64,000 nucleotides of DNA from Rhinopithecus roxellana (Eukaryota > Chordata > Mammalia > Primates > Cercopithecidae), in the NCBI RefSeq assembly GCF_007565055.1, contig NC_044554.1:145885463-145949462 (forward strand), given 5' to 3'. The notes beneath the pieces are model-generated. The model was not told the DNA's origin. It searched no databases and was given only the letters and a program-made list of their open reading frames with translations. Positions 54,823-64,000 of the stretch are shown here, one piece after another (position 1 is the stretch's first letter; each line of letters starts with the position of its first letter). The position numbers and the translations under genes are program-made.

Positions 54823-55044
54823 CTATTAGTTCTGTCCCTCTAGAGAACCCTGACTAATACAGATGGGTACAGAGTTTCAGGTGGGGAATATTAAAACATC
54901 CTGGAAACGGATGGTGGTGATGGTTACACAACAAAAATGTGAATATACTTAATGCCACTAAACTGGACACTTAAAAATGGTTAAAGTTGTAAATTTTAGG
55001 TTGTGTATGTTTTACCACAATAAAAAAATAGAAAAAAAAGAGTG

Positions 55045-55252
55045 AATAATATACTCATTCTCCTATTAATGGACATTTGGGATATGTCCAGTTTGGTTTG
55101 CTTGTTTTTGTTATTGCAGACAATGCTACCATGCACAATCTTTACATGTCTCCTGGTACATATGTGCAAGAGATTCTGTAGAGTATACAACTATAAATGG
55201 AATTGCTGGGTCAACTTTACTATACCAAATTTGTTTCCAAAATGGTCATATT
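55045..55252 (-). mobile_element. L1M-type 3' end, minus strand
   Basis: 'cctattaatggacatttggg', 'attgcagacaatgctaccat', 'ataaatggaattgctgggtc' are complementary to the old L1 3' region. It lies 20 bases after the end of the plus-strand L1M, so two old L1s meet tail to tail. Confidence 0.7.
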
Positions 55253-55522
55253 AAATTAAATAATTTACATCATACAAATAATAATTTGTAAAAGATGTTC
55301 AGGAAATGTTAAATACAGCCGAAAGGAGGTAGGTGAATCTCTCAACCTGCCCAACCATTTAAAATTACATTGCCCAGAAAAGGGAGCTCTGACCAGACTA
55401 CACCCACCATATTTCATTTCTTTGCTGGGCATCCATTTTAAGACCATTAGCTAATTGATGCCCATCTCATGGTGGACCTCCAGAATGTGTAAAGCAGATT
55501 CACAAAACACTGGTAATTAACT
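55253..55522. other. Unassigned DNA
   Basis: No recognised feature. Confidence 0.45.
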
Positions 55523-55860
55523 TGTTTGAGTCGGATGAGACTGAACACCCACACACAAGTTACATGAAGGGGATTTATTACTTCAGACAGGCATCGAAGA
55601 CAACAGAAGCCCAGGATTCAGGGTGAGCTGGTTCCCCAGGGCTCAGGAAAGCTGCCCGGAGTGGATGGAGTCTCCCACATGTGCTTCACTTGCCCAGCAG
55701 CTGAAGGTCCCCCAAAAAGCGACCTCCCTGGGTTTTATACCCCAGGGAACATGAGTTGCTGGGATAAAGCATTGAAGGACATCCTGTTTCTAGTGGGGGA
55801 GCTGGAGAGAATTCAGGCTGTTCCAATCAGTCCCTCCCTATCTCAGGATGTTGCACTCCC
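55523..55860 (-). mobile_element. Putative LTR, minus strand, family unassigned
   Basis: Read on the minus strand, it has a TATA box (complement of 'ttttatacc', 55734-55742), then a polyadenylation-type signal (complement of 'tttatt', 55573-55578), and ends with CA (complement of 'tgtttgagtc' at 55523). This is LTR architecture, but I do not recognise the family, and the distal border is uncertain (the element may reach about 56100). Confidence 0.4.
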
Positions 55861-57937
55861 AGCACTTTCTACAGTTATTCTTGAGAACTGCAAGCAAGAA
55901 AGTCGGGGAGAACTGGGCCCATCCAAGGCCACCCAGAAAACTGTCCTGCATGATGGTAAAAGATCTGGAAACTCTGCCAGGGAGGAATGGGTGCTGGTCT
56001 GGAAAAGTGCATGTGGGCCTTTTGGAGAGCCTGGTTCAGAAGCACAGCTACTGCTATTGCTTGGCCGAAGCACTGCTTTATGGGAAGTTCACCCTCTTTG
56101 ATTAAGTGAGCAACTTCAGAAGCACCCAGATCTACAGAACTAGCCTGGAAAAGGAAAAGGGAGAGTATGGGAAACATAAGCCCTAACTTCAAATCTTAGA
56201 AAGCCTGTTTTATAGAAGTGAGATTCACTGTGAGAAGTTCCAGAGATCAGGCCTCATGGTTAGAAGCCACAGGAGGACTTTATAAACTTCGAGCAAGGCA
56301 AGCATCCATGAGCTAGGCTGCCTGTGAGGTCCTGGACATGTTCAACCATCTAGACTGTCAAAGAATCAATTGCAGGACTCGAAGCAGGGGAAGCTGGAGG
56401 AGATGCCAGCTAAGGTCCTCGCCTGCTCTGTGACGATGATTCAAATGCATCCAGGTGGTAGACACCCCACCTGCCAGGAACAGCTCTCAGTCTCAGAACC
56501 ACTCAGTCAACACTTATTTTGAGTTGGATTTTCTAATTATTCTAGAACTTATTTGGATCTTGCCATGAACCAAATTAGCCCTTTCCACATTAGCTGCAGT
56601 CCCTGGAGTATTAAAAATGCTGCCAAGCCTTAGGTTTTACTCCTTATAGAGTAAGCCTTGTGTTCTAATAAAATGCCTAGAGCAGATACATACATCTTTT
56701 TTTTTCTGTATTCTAAACAGTACATAGTTTGCCACCTGTCCTATAAATGGGTCTACCATCTTTTCAAGATTTTCTCCCATAAGCACTTGAAAGCACTTCC
56801 ATAATCCCACAAGATACTGAATTGAAAGATTTATGTAAACACCTGCAGGCAGATCTCTTTTGATACTTGTCCAAGGCACAATCATGAAGAAGGGACCACA
56901 AAATAAGTCAGCTAATTACATATCTCTTTAAAACCACTGGATGTAGACTAAAGGCTGCTGAAAGGTTTTGAGCAATACTGACTCTGCCTTGGACACCATG
57001 AGTAATATGATGCATGCTACTCATGTCTTTTCCTGGGCACCTCAATCTGGCAACTTCTTTTCTAAGCAGTAATTAAATCAGTGAAAATTGTATATAGTCA
57101 TGTGAGTGGCAAAAATTTTTAGCAGCAATCATGAAACCAACCCCCCCACACACACACCGCTCAATACACTTTAAAAATCTACAATTGGCAAATGTGAAAT
57201 GTCAGATCCATGCTAATTTATTTTGCAAGCTACTCCAAGGAAGCCAGACATCAGCCCGTCCCCTGCTGTTAGATGAAAGGTTCCAGAAAGTCCTGCATAG
57301 TTGACGGCAGGACGCAGTGGGCTCTCTCCTCCCTTCCCGGGCACCATTTGGGTGGCATCATTGTGAAATGCTCTTTCTGCTGCTGGTACTGGCATCCTGT
57401 TAAATCTCGATTTGACACTGTGGTGTGTGCTGAGTCACAGCAGGTGCAAGATTTAGGTAACTGCTTTGTGCCCACATTTGAATATTTCAGCTCGTGAGCA
57501 AGTTGGCTCAGGTGTGCTTCCTGATTAGCCATGGTTTTCTCAACCCAAGAGAGGTTGACTACCCAGCGTGACCTGAACTGGTTGCTTCATCAAATATTGA
57601 CAGCATGTTTGAAGTTCTCCTTTTATTCTTACGAGGCAATTTCCTTCTGTGGTACTTTCCTTCAGAAAGTACTGTTTCAAGCAGTACCCAGACCTGGCCC
57701 TGAAATCATGTCTGCAGATGTCATGGAAGGGAGGCAGGCCTTGTATTTGGCCTTAGTAGCACCCCACCACCTTGTTCCTCACCCAGACTGCCAAGCACAG
57801 AGAAGCACATACCTCCTCTGTGAACAGGGAAAATAACCAGCTGACTCAGATTCACAAAGAACTTAGCAACAAATAATGAGAGCTTTAGCATCTCATGCTT
57901 GCTAAGTGGGCAGGACCAAATAGATACTGTACCACTT
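55861..57937. other. Unassigned DNA, about 2 kb
   Basis: The longest stretch without a recognised interspersed repeat. Frames of 146, 105 and 101 residues lie in or beside it; none shows a motif. A C-run with short (CA)n lies at 57139-57158. Confidence 0.45.
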
Positions 57938-58092
57938 TTTTGTTTTTAGAGACAAGGGTCTTGCTATGTTGCCCAGGCTGGAGTGGAGTAGTGCAATCAT
58001 AGCTCACTACAGCCTCGAACTCCTGGACTCAAGCAATTCTTCTGCCTCAGCCTCTTGAGTAGCTGGGTCCACAGACATGTGCCACCATTTTG
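57938..58092 (-). mobile_element. Partial AluJ, minus strand
   Basis: 'tagagacaagggtcttgcta' to 'acagacatgtgccaccattt'; only about half of an Alu, diverged, with the other arm missing. Confidence 0.85.
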
Positions 58093-58447
58093 TCGGACTT
58101 GTACCTACTTTTTAAGGTTGACAATGATTATGAATTGGAAGGTGGCTCTCAGACTGACACAGGGACTGAGGCTGCTAATTAGAGAATGCCAAAGCAGTCT
58201 GTTAGAAACAATCAAGGCTTACTAGACACCCATGAGGTTTGCCTTTAACCCACCAAGCTGCTGTGTGACTTCACAATGGAACCAAGGATGAACCGAGGGC
58301 TCAGCTTCACACTACACCTCGCTGGACTGGCCCAGAGGTGCTGCTGAGAGAAGACAGAGGGACATAGAAGTGAGCGGTGGGAAGAACTAGAAGCCCAATA
58401 TTCATGATGATTTTGTGCAGAAGTATAGAGCTGAGGAATGACCCAGA
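58093..58447. other. Unassigned DNA
   Basis: No recognised feature. Confidence 0.45.
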
Positions 58448-58720
58448 GGATGTGAGACCCTGTCTCTAAAAATAACAATAAAATAAGAAGTGCAGAGGCA
58501 CAACCATAGCTCACTGCAGCCTTGAACTCCTGGCCTCAAGTCATCCTCCCGCCTCAGCCTCACAAGTAGCTGGGACCACAGGTGCACACCACCATGTCCA
58601 GCTGATGGTTTTCTTAGATTTTTTGAGAGATGAAGTCTCAAACTCCTGGGCTCAAGTCATCCTCCCACCTTGGCCTCCCAAAGTGCTGGGACTGCAGGCA
58701 TGAACTACAACATCTAGCTT
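58448..58720 (-). mobile_element. AluJ fragments, opposed
   Basis: A short plus-strand tail-like stretch 'gtgagaccctgtctctaaaa' (58453) is followed directly by a minus-strand AluJ from 'gcagaggcacaaccatagct' to 'ctacaacatctagc'. The minus-strand copy has lost its tail end. Confidence 0.75.
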
Positions 58721-59674
58721 CAACAAAATTTTTGTTAAACAAAAATCATCAGTATATTTCTAGAGCCCCAAGTGTAAGGGGCCAGATTTTTCCAAGACAA
58801 AAGTGAAAATGGATGGTATCAGGAGGGGGCAATAGTAGTTCCTTGGCCTGGCATTAGAGCCCCAGATTACCATGAGAGGGCAGTAAAGTGGGGCTGGAGA
58901 CACTGCACTGGGCAGCTGGCATGGTACTGGCACAGAAGGCCGGATTCCTGAGCTGAAAAGCTGGGGCAGTGACTGCACAGAGCCCCTGGTGCAGACAGGC
59001 CAGGCAGCCGGCCGCCGCAGAAACTTCTGAACCCCTGGGACTTTGAGGCACTTGGCACTCTCCCCACCCCACTTTCATCGAACTATTATCAAGAGGAAGG
59101 AAAAATGTATTTCAGAATCCCAAGAAAACTCCAGAATGAGCCAAATCTTCTTTTCTTGTATATATTTTTTAAAAAAGCAAAAGCAAGCTGAGTGATCAGA
59201 AAATGAAAAATTATAACCTGACATTAAGTTTGAAACTTTTGTGAGTGACCTGAAGAGAGAGAACAGGATGGGAGACGCATGGGGGCCTCTAGAAAGGAGG
59301 CCACCAGGAGAAATCAAGTAACCTAGAGACACAGATATGAGCCGGCCATCACTCCCTTCTTACCTGGAAGAGAGCAGCAAACCATGACCTAGGCCTGGGA
59401 AGGGGGTCTATGACCCTCCTTATCCTCGAAATAGCTGTCTGTGGGGACGAGGACCACAGCTTTCCCTCACTCTCTCACTGGCGGCTATGTCTGCTCCCTC
59501 CCTGACTCGGCTCCTGTCCACCTGCCCTGGAGCACCCCCTCCTTACCATGGCTTATCCAGCTTGCACTCAGCTCTCGGACACCTTATTGAAGTTACGCTC
59601 CTTTCTTCAGAGTGCACCGGGCTGAAATCACTGATCTGTCCTCTAAACCCACAATTTGATATTAACAGGTAACC
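58721..59674. other. Unassigned DNA
   Basis: No gene or recognised repeat. Confidence 0.45.
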
Positions 59675-59895
59675 CTCAGCATTTGACCTTGTGCCAGGCA
59701 CTGTTCTAAGTGCTTTTACGTATCTCAACTCCTTTAATCCTCATAACAACACTATGAGGGAAGTATTTGTCTCCACTTTATAGATGGGGAGCCTGGGACA
59801 CAGGGAGGTAGAGCAACCTGCCTGAGGTCACACACCTGGGCTAGGATTTGAACCCTGGAAGGCTGGCATCAGCATCTATAGTTTTAATCACTCCA
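59675..59895 (-). mobile_element. MIR, minus strand
   Basis: 'ttgtgccaggcactgttcta', 'ctttaatcctcataacaaca', 'tatgagggaagtatttgtct', 'gaggtcacacacctgggcta'; a well preserved copy. Confidence 0.9.
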
Positions 59896-59971
59896 TTATC
59901 CTGGCTCTCCATTTCAACCTGTCCTATAGTGTTAGATACTAGGATGTGTCTGTTAATGTTTAGGCCCTGCT

Positions 59972-60260
59972 ATTTTTTTTTTTAAGACAGAGTCTCACTC
60001 TATCGCCCAGGCTAGAGTGCAGTGGCGCAATCTTGGGTCACCGCAACTTCTGCCTCCCAGGTTCAAATGATTTTCCTGCCTCAGCCTCCCAAGTAGCTGG
60101 GATTACAGGAGCCTGCCATCACATTAATTTTTGTATTTTTAGTAGAGACGGGGTTTTGCCATCTTGGCCAGGCTGGTCTCGAACTCCTGATCTCACGTGA
60201 TCCTCCCATCTGGGCCTCCCAAAGTGCTGGGATTACAGGTGTGAGCCACCACGCCAGGCC
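59972..60260 (-). mobile_element. AluS-like, minus strand
   Basis: 'taagacagagtctcactcta' to 'ccaccacgccaggcc'. A few bases after 'ctgccatcacattaatt' are missing. Confidence 0.93.
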
Positions 60261-60859
60261 AGGTATTATTATTTTAGCCAAAGAAGCCTCCCATAAGCAT
60301 ACTCAGCCCTGCCTAATTTCTGAGCCCATCAGGACCAAGGCAGTTCATTGCTGGGATCCTGGCACCCTGTCCAGCTCTTACCAGGTCCCTTCCCCAGGGG
60401 CTTGGCCCTGACTCTGTGTTGCCAGCTCCTGGCTGGGGTCCTATCAAAGCAAACCTCTTACCTGGGACCACCATGCTGCACCTGGGCTGACTTTGAGTCC
60501 CATCTCTATATGGAATCCTGGTTACTTCACAGCAGTCACAGGACTCGACCCTCTTAATCGTAAGTTGGCCCAGGATCGCCATTTTCCCTCACACCGGACT
60601 ACTCACACCTCATCTTCTCCCCAGCGTCCTCCCACTCCCCATGAGCCCCTGCTTCCTTGCAGAGCCCACCTGAATTATGACAAGCTCAGATATCCTATGA
60701 GGGCAGGGCTGTTGTCCATGAGGTCAGCACTCCGCACAGCTAGTGGACTGGTCCTGGCTCTTTAAAAGCAAACTGGTAAGTGAAACACAATGAGAGTGGA
60801 CGCTTCTTCCTAAAGGCCACATGAAAGAAACACTACGAAATCCCTGCCTTTAGAAAGTC
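60261..60859. other. Unassigned DNA, possible L2 remnant
   Basis: 'atgagggcagggctgttgtcc' near 60698 is L2-like. Nothing else recognised. Confidence 0.4.
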
Positions 60860-60867
60860 AGTCAAGG

Positions 60868-61140
60868 GGCAGATTATCATGCCTATAATCCCAGCACTTT
60901 GGGAGGCCGAAGCAGGCAGATCACAAGGTCAGGAGTTCAATACCTGCCTGGCCAACATGGTGAAACCCCATCTCTACTAAAAATACAAAAATTAGTTGGG
61001 TATGGTGGCGGGCGCATGTAATCTCAGCTACTCAGGAGGCTGAGGCAAGAGAATCGTTTGAACCCAGGAGGTGGAGGTTGCAGTGAGCCAAGATTGTGCA
61101 ATTGCATCCCAGCTTGGGCAATAGGGCGAGACTCCTTCTC
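60868..61140 (+). mobile_element. AluS-like with damaged head, plus strand
   Basis: 'gcagattatcatgcctataa' to 'gggcgagactccttctc'. Duplication 'agtcaagg' at 60860-60867 and 61171-61178 encloses the tail repeat. Confidence 0.92.
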
Positions 61141-61170
61141 AAAAAATAAATAAATAAATAAATAAATAAA
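61141..61170. repeat. (AAAT)n microsatellite from an Alu tail
   Basis: About six AAAT units after the Alu body. Confidence 0.93.
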
Positions 61171-61178
61171 AGTCAAGG

Positions 61179-61738
61179 CCTCTACTACATCACTTCTCCA
61201 ATGTCTCATTTGCTATCAGCTAACCATACTGTGCAAGTGGTGACAGAGTTGACAGCACTGTGACTCAGGGAAACAGAACAGGAGTGGTTCCCTAGGTGTG
61301 CTTCAGAGATTATGTGGAGGAAAGCAGTGAAGACAAAGAGTAACTATATCTAGTACTAGCATCCCTGGGTGCACCCTAAGGTGGCATTTCTTGAAGGTTT
61401 ATCACAGGGGCTACCAGCAAGCACTGTAAGATTGAGGTGATACATGAAATTGATGTTTTCTTCTTTACCTCCAGCATTCATTCCCAGGGATACAATGTCA
61501 ATTCAGAGTTTCCAGGTGAACTTTTGCCAGAAATATTGCCAATTCTGCCATCCAGGGCTTATCTAAGAATGCATTCAGCTTATTGTGAACACAGCCGCCA
61601 GAAGACTGTCAGATTGGTTCCAGACAGCTAAGGAACACATGCATATATTAATAAGTGGCATTATTTTAAGTAACCTAGACACTAAAACAGTATTCTCCAA
61701 AGCTTACTCCAGTGGGTAGTAAAAAATATGATAAGCAA
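61179..61738. other. Unassigned DNA
   Basis: No recognised feature. Confidence 0.45.
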
Positions 61739-62195
61739 TGTTGCAAGTAGTGACTAGCTGGGGCTGGTGGCACATAGTTAAGGAATTTACCAAGACAATT
61801 GTAAGTAAAAAAAAAAAGACAGATTTATAGGAGAAAGTATGAAAATACATTGCAAGGGTGCAATGGGCAGATCAGCGAGAGAGGAGCTGACGGCCAGGAG
61901 ACAAAAGTTTGCTGGGGATTTTATAAGATGCTGCTTGTGCTGGAGAGGGCTATACCGATATGTTATGCTGTGCTGGTAACACCAAGGTTGCAGTGAACTA
62001 ACTTGGATTTTTCTATCAGCCGAGGGTCTGGTGATAAGTCAGTACAGGAAGATTGTGAGTTTTTGTGCAGGAGGGCTACATGTCCTGGACCATGAAGAAA
62101 GGCAGCCTTAAAGCTTCTTTTTCTTTTTCTTTTCCCCTGCTCCCACCAGCCTAACTCCCTTTCTCTTATTAGGGCTCCACATAGAATACAATGTT
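61739..62195 (-). mobile_element. Putative LTR, minus strand, unassigned
   Basis: The plus strand begins 'tgttgcaagtagtgactag' and ends near 'cacatagaataca'. Read on the minus strand there is an ATAAA-type signal (complement of 'tttat' near 61824) and a pyrimidine-rich end. LTR-like, but without a family match or duplication I can defend. Confidence 0.3.
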
Positions 62196-62530
62196 CGTAG
62201 TCAAGTGAACTTGGAAAATACAGAATCAAACAAATCTAAATGGGCTTCTTTCCTGCAGAGCTTCCCAGGGGCAGTGGCACTGGAGGCTGCAGAAAGAGGA
62301 GGCCAACAGAAGCAGCTTTTTCCTCACGTTTTCGTCACTAATCCCTCCTTCACCTCCACCCCCATTTTTTTCCCTCAGAGAGTCCCATGAACTTGGTTGC
62401 CCAAAACAGAGCTGCTTTAACGTTAATTAAAAGCAAAATGGTCAGAGCACCTCACCTCTATGAAAAGCACACTGTAGGAACCCTACTGCTGTAGGCAGTG
62501 ACTGTCAATGGCAGCTAAAGCTGTTAGATG
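62196..62530. other. Unassigned DNA
   Basis: No recognised feature. Confidence 0.45.
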
Positions 62531-62848
62531 AAAAGTCACAGAGAACTTAATCATAAATGGATCAGGCTGACGCCAACTGAACCCACCCATCAATCCTAAC
62601 AACACAAAAAGAGGCAGCGAGGCAGGACGCCTCCTGATGGGATGCAATGGGAAGTTCCCAGCACCTCCTATGAGGTTGTCTTGCCAAAAAATCCCACCTG
62701 ATTATGCCTCTAGAACTGACTACTCTCTGTAGGAAATATAGAAGGAAGTGAAACATTTTCACCAATGTCATGGGAATGCATTCAACAAAATCCAGAATCA
62801 GGGACATCTAAGGAACAAATGGTCAAGTTTCTTCAACAAATAAATGAC

Positions 62849-62854
62849 AAGAAA

Positions 62855-62918
<64 letters not shown>

Positions 62919-63029
62919 GAAGAAGGAAGGAAGGAAGGAAAGAAAGAGAAAGGAAGGAAGGAAGGAAGGAAGGAAGGAAGGAAGGAAGGAAGGAAGGAAG
63001 GAAGGAGGAAGGAAGGAAGGAAGGAAGGA

Positions 63030-63121
<92 letters not shown>

Positions 63122-63137
63122 AAAGAAAGAAAGAGGG
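62849..63137 (+). repeat. 289-nt uninterrupted purine tract, (AAAG)n-(AAGG)n-(AAAG)n
   Basis: There is no C or T in 289 bases. Left block of about 17 AAAG units, middle block of about 25 mostly AAGG units, right block of about 27 AAAG units. The arrangement is mirror-like, so the tract can in principle form intramolecular triplex DNA. Long K/E/R and F/L/S frames in this region are artefacts. Confidence 0.98.
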
Positions 63138-63347
63138 CAGCCTGGCCAACATGGTGAAACCTTTTCTCTACCAAAAAATACAAAAATTAGCTGGTTGTGG
63201 TGGCATGTGCCTGTAGTCCCAGCTACTCCAGAGGCTGAGACACAAGAATCGCTTGAACCCAGGAGATGGAGGTTGCGGTGAGCCAAGATCGTGCCATTGC
63301 ACTCCAGCCTGGGTGACAGAGTGAGACCTTGTCTCAAAACAAAAAGG
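63138..63347 (+). mobile_element. 5'-truncated Alu, plus strand
   Basis: Starts at 'cagcctggccaacatggtg' in the left arm, directly after the purine tract, and ends 'gtgagaccttgtctc'. The first about 90 Alu bases are missing. Confidence 0.92.
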
Positions 63348-63790
63348 ACGGCAGGGTAAATAATCACGTTTATTCTTTTCAGATTTATAAGACCTATCAA
63401 CCAAATGCATGCAGTATTTGAATCTTGATTTAAACAAATCAACTATTTTTAAAAACACATTAATGAAACAACCAGGGAAATGTCATAACTGGCTGGATTT
63501 TTGGTTGTATTAAGAAATTATAGTTAAACTTTTAGGTGTGATTATGGTATTGTGGCAATGCAAAAAGAAAAGATTTTATTTTTAGAGATACATACTGAAG
63601 CATTCATGGATGAAAAGATATGTCTTGAATTTGCCTCAAAATAATTCAGTGTAAGGAAGGGAAAGAAAATGGATGGCAGAATAGAAGAAACGAGAATAGC
63701 CTTGAATTCATAATTGCTTGGAGATGGCTGTTCTATCTAATTTTGTATTGAATTTGAAATTTTCCATAAGAAGAAGTTTTTTTAAAAAAT

Positions 63791-64000
63791 ACATTGCTGA
63801 GCAGCAAAATGTAGAGAAGGACCTAAAGCCTTGGACATGGGGCCTTAGTTTTCCAATAGTCCTATCTTCTGTAGACGTAGGATGTGGAAATTTCACCTAG
63901 AGATTACAAGACCAGGATTTTTATATTTGCTTTCCATCTTTTCTGTCAGTTTTACAAAAGACAATACCATTAGAAAAAGACAACACAATTTTTATAAAGC
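63791..64000. other. Unassigned DNA at the window end
   Basis: No recognised feature. Confidence 0.4.

Larger units (their letters stand above)
50513..54861 (+). mobile_element. 5'-truncated ERV-L provirus with 3' LTR
   Basis: The element starts abruptly inside pol (about 50516) without a 5' LTR, primer binding site, gag or most of the reverse transcriptase. It runs through RNase H, integrase and dUTPase relics, has a purine tract 'aaggggtgga' at 52880-52889 and ends with a 3' LTR. dUTPase behind integrase is known for class III ERV-L, and the MLT2-type LTR agrees. The L1M host is contiguous on both sides. An L1PA lies within the LTR. Confidence 0.88.
52892..54861 (+). mobile_element. MLT2-type LTR of ERV-L, split by L1PA
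   Basis: Starts 'tgtgatggttaatactgagt' and ends 'agaaccctgactaataca', with TG...CA ends. The first part is 52892-53000 and the second 54420-54861. Near its 3' end an AT-rich stretch (54706-54822) has expanded. Confidence 0.9.
49415..55022 (+). mobile_element. Old L1M 3' region hosting an Alu and an ERV-L insertion
   Basis: L1M ORF2 and 3' UTR relics are collinear in three pieces: 49415-49450, 49755-50512 and 54862-55022. Markers include 'catctgggtatatacccaaa', 'cattattcacaatagccata', 'gtgtccatcaatggatgaat' and, after the ERV, 'gggtacagagtttcaggtgg', 'ttaatgccactaaactggac'-like sequence and the terminal 'accacaataaaa'. The piece after the ERV continues the piece before it with few or no lost bases. 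Confidence 0.85.
62750..63790 (+). mobile_element. L1M-type 3' UTR, plus strand, interrupted
   Basis: 'aaggaacaaatggtcaagtt', 'cttcaacaaataaatgacaa' before, and 'acctatcaaccaaatgcatg', 'cagggaaatgtcataactgg', 'aggtgtgattatggtattg', 'agatacatactgaagcattc', 'gaaattttccataagaagaa' after. This is the 3' UTR order of old L1M elements. A purine repeat and an Alu fragment separate the two parts. Confidence 0.75.

Noticed and set aside
55661..56101. 146-residue plus-strand open frame
   Set aside because: It overlaps the putative minus-strand LTR and its flank, has overlapping frames on the other strand and no recognisable domain.
62765..63442. Frames of 109-214 residues rich in K/E/R or F/L/S
   Set aside because: They are translations of the purine tract and the adjacent Alu in several frames.
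1..64000. Bacterial-type systems, CRISPR arrays, operons, tRNA or rRNA genes
   Set aside because: Tandem repeats are simple microsatellites without spacers, no tRNA or rRNA consensus was seen, and the sequence is plainly primate nuclear DNA.

Overview
This window is nuclear DNA from a primate, almost certainly an Old World monkey (macaque or baboon type). The main evidence is about 47 Alu copies or fragments, roughly a fifth of the bases. At least six young AluY copies share changes typical of cercopithecid AluY: 'caagcctgtaatccc' near the head, 'gagacgggcggatcacgag', and 'gatccggccactgcactcc' in the right arm, where human AluY usually reads 'cccgccactg'. MaLR and ERV-L LTRs, L1PA, L1M, MIR, L2, MER5-type and mariner copies complete a typical catarrhine intergenic or deep-intronic landscape.

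I find no protein-coding gene, rRNA, tRNA, snRNA, CRISPR array or operon-like arrangement. Almost all longer open frames are chance frames through Alu, simple-repeat or LTR sequence. The only decaying reading frames with recognisable protein content belong to transposable elements: a mariner transposase (36.4-38.0 kb), an ERV-L pol 3' part with RNase H, integrase and dUTPase (50.5-52.45 kb), and the C-terminal end of L1 ORF2 (53.0-54.2 kb).

Layout. 1-8 kb: an old minus-strand L1M 3' end, Alus including an AluY nested in an older Alu, and one short CpG cluster followed by a splice-donor-like site (6.6-6.7 kb). 8-14 kb: two solo LTRs (8.0-8.9 and 13.2-13.5 kb), a hAT-type MER element, MIRs, and an 80-bp inverted repeat around a 0.5 kb spacer (12.0-12.7 kb). 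14-35 kb: Alu-rich DNA with a clean MST/THE1 solo LTR with target duplications (16.7 kb), a 39-bp AT palindrome, a head-to-head mini-Alu hairpin (21.6 kb), MIRs and long unassigned stretches. 34.6-38.3 kb: an MLT1 LTR split by an Alu, then a mariner element interrupted or bounded by four Alu insertions. 40-43 kb: L1M hit by a tandem Alu pair and a young AluY. 45.5 kb: an ERV1-type solo LTR. 49.4-55.0 kb: a four-layer nest, in which an old L1M carries both an Alu and a 5'-truncated ERV-L provirus whose 3' LTR carries a later L1PA insertion. 55-64 kb: sparse repeats, two putative unassigned LTRs, and a 289-nt uninterrupted purine tract inside an L1M 3' UTR.

No gene network can be described here. 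The interest lies in the order of insertions, in structure-forming sequences (palindromes, mirror repeats, inverted repeats), and in a few orphan stretches. No alignment or repeat-library search was possible: family names come from recognition of sequence, and boundaries are accurate to a few bases only where target-site duplications are given.
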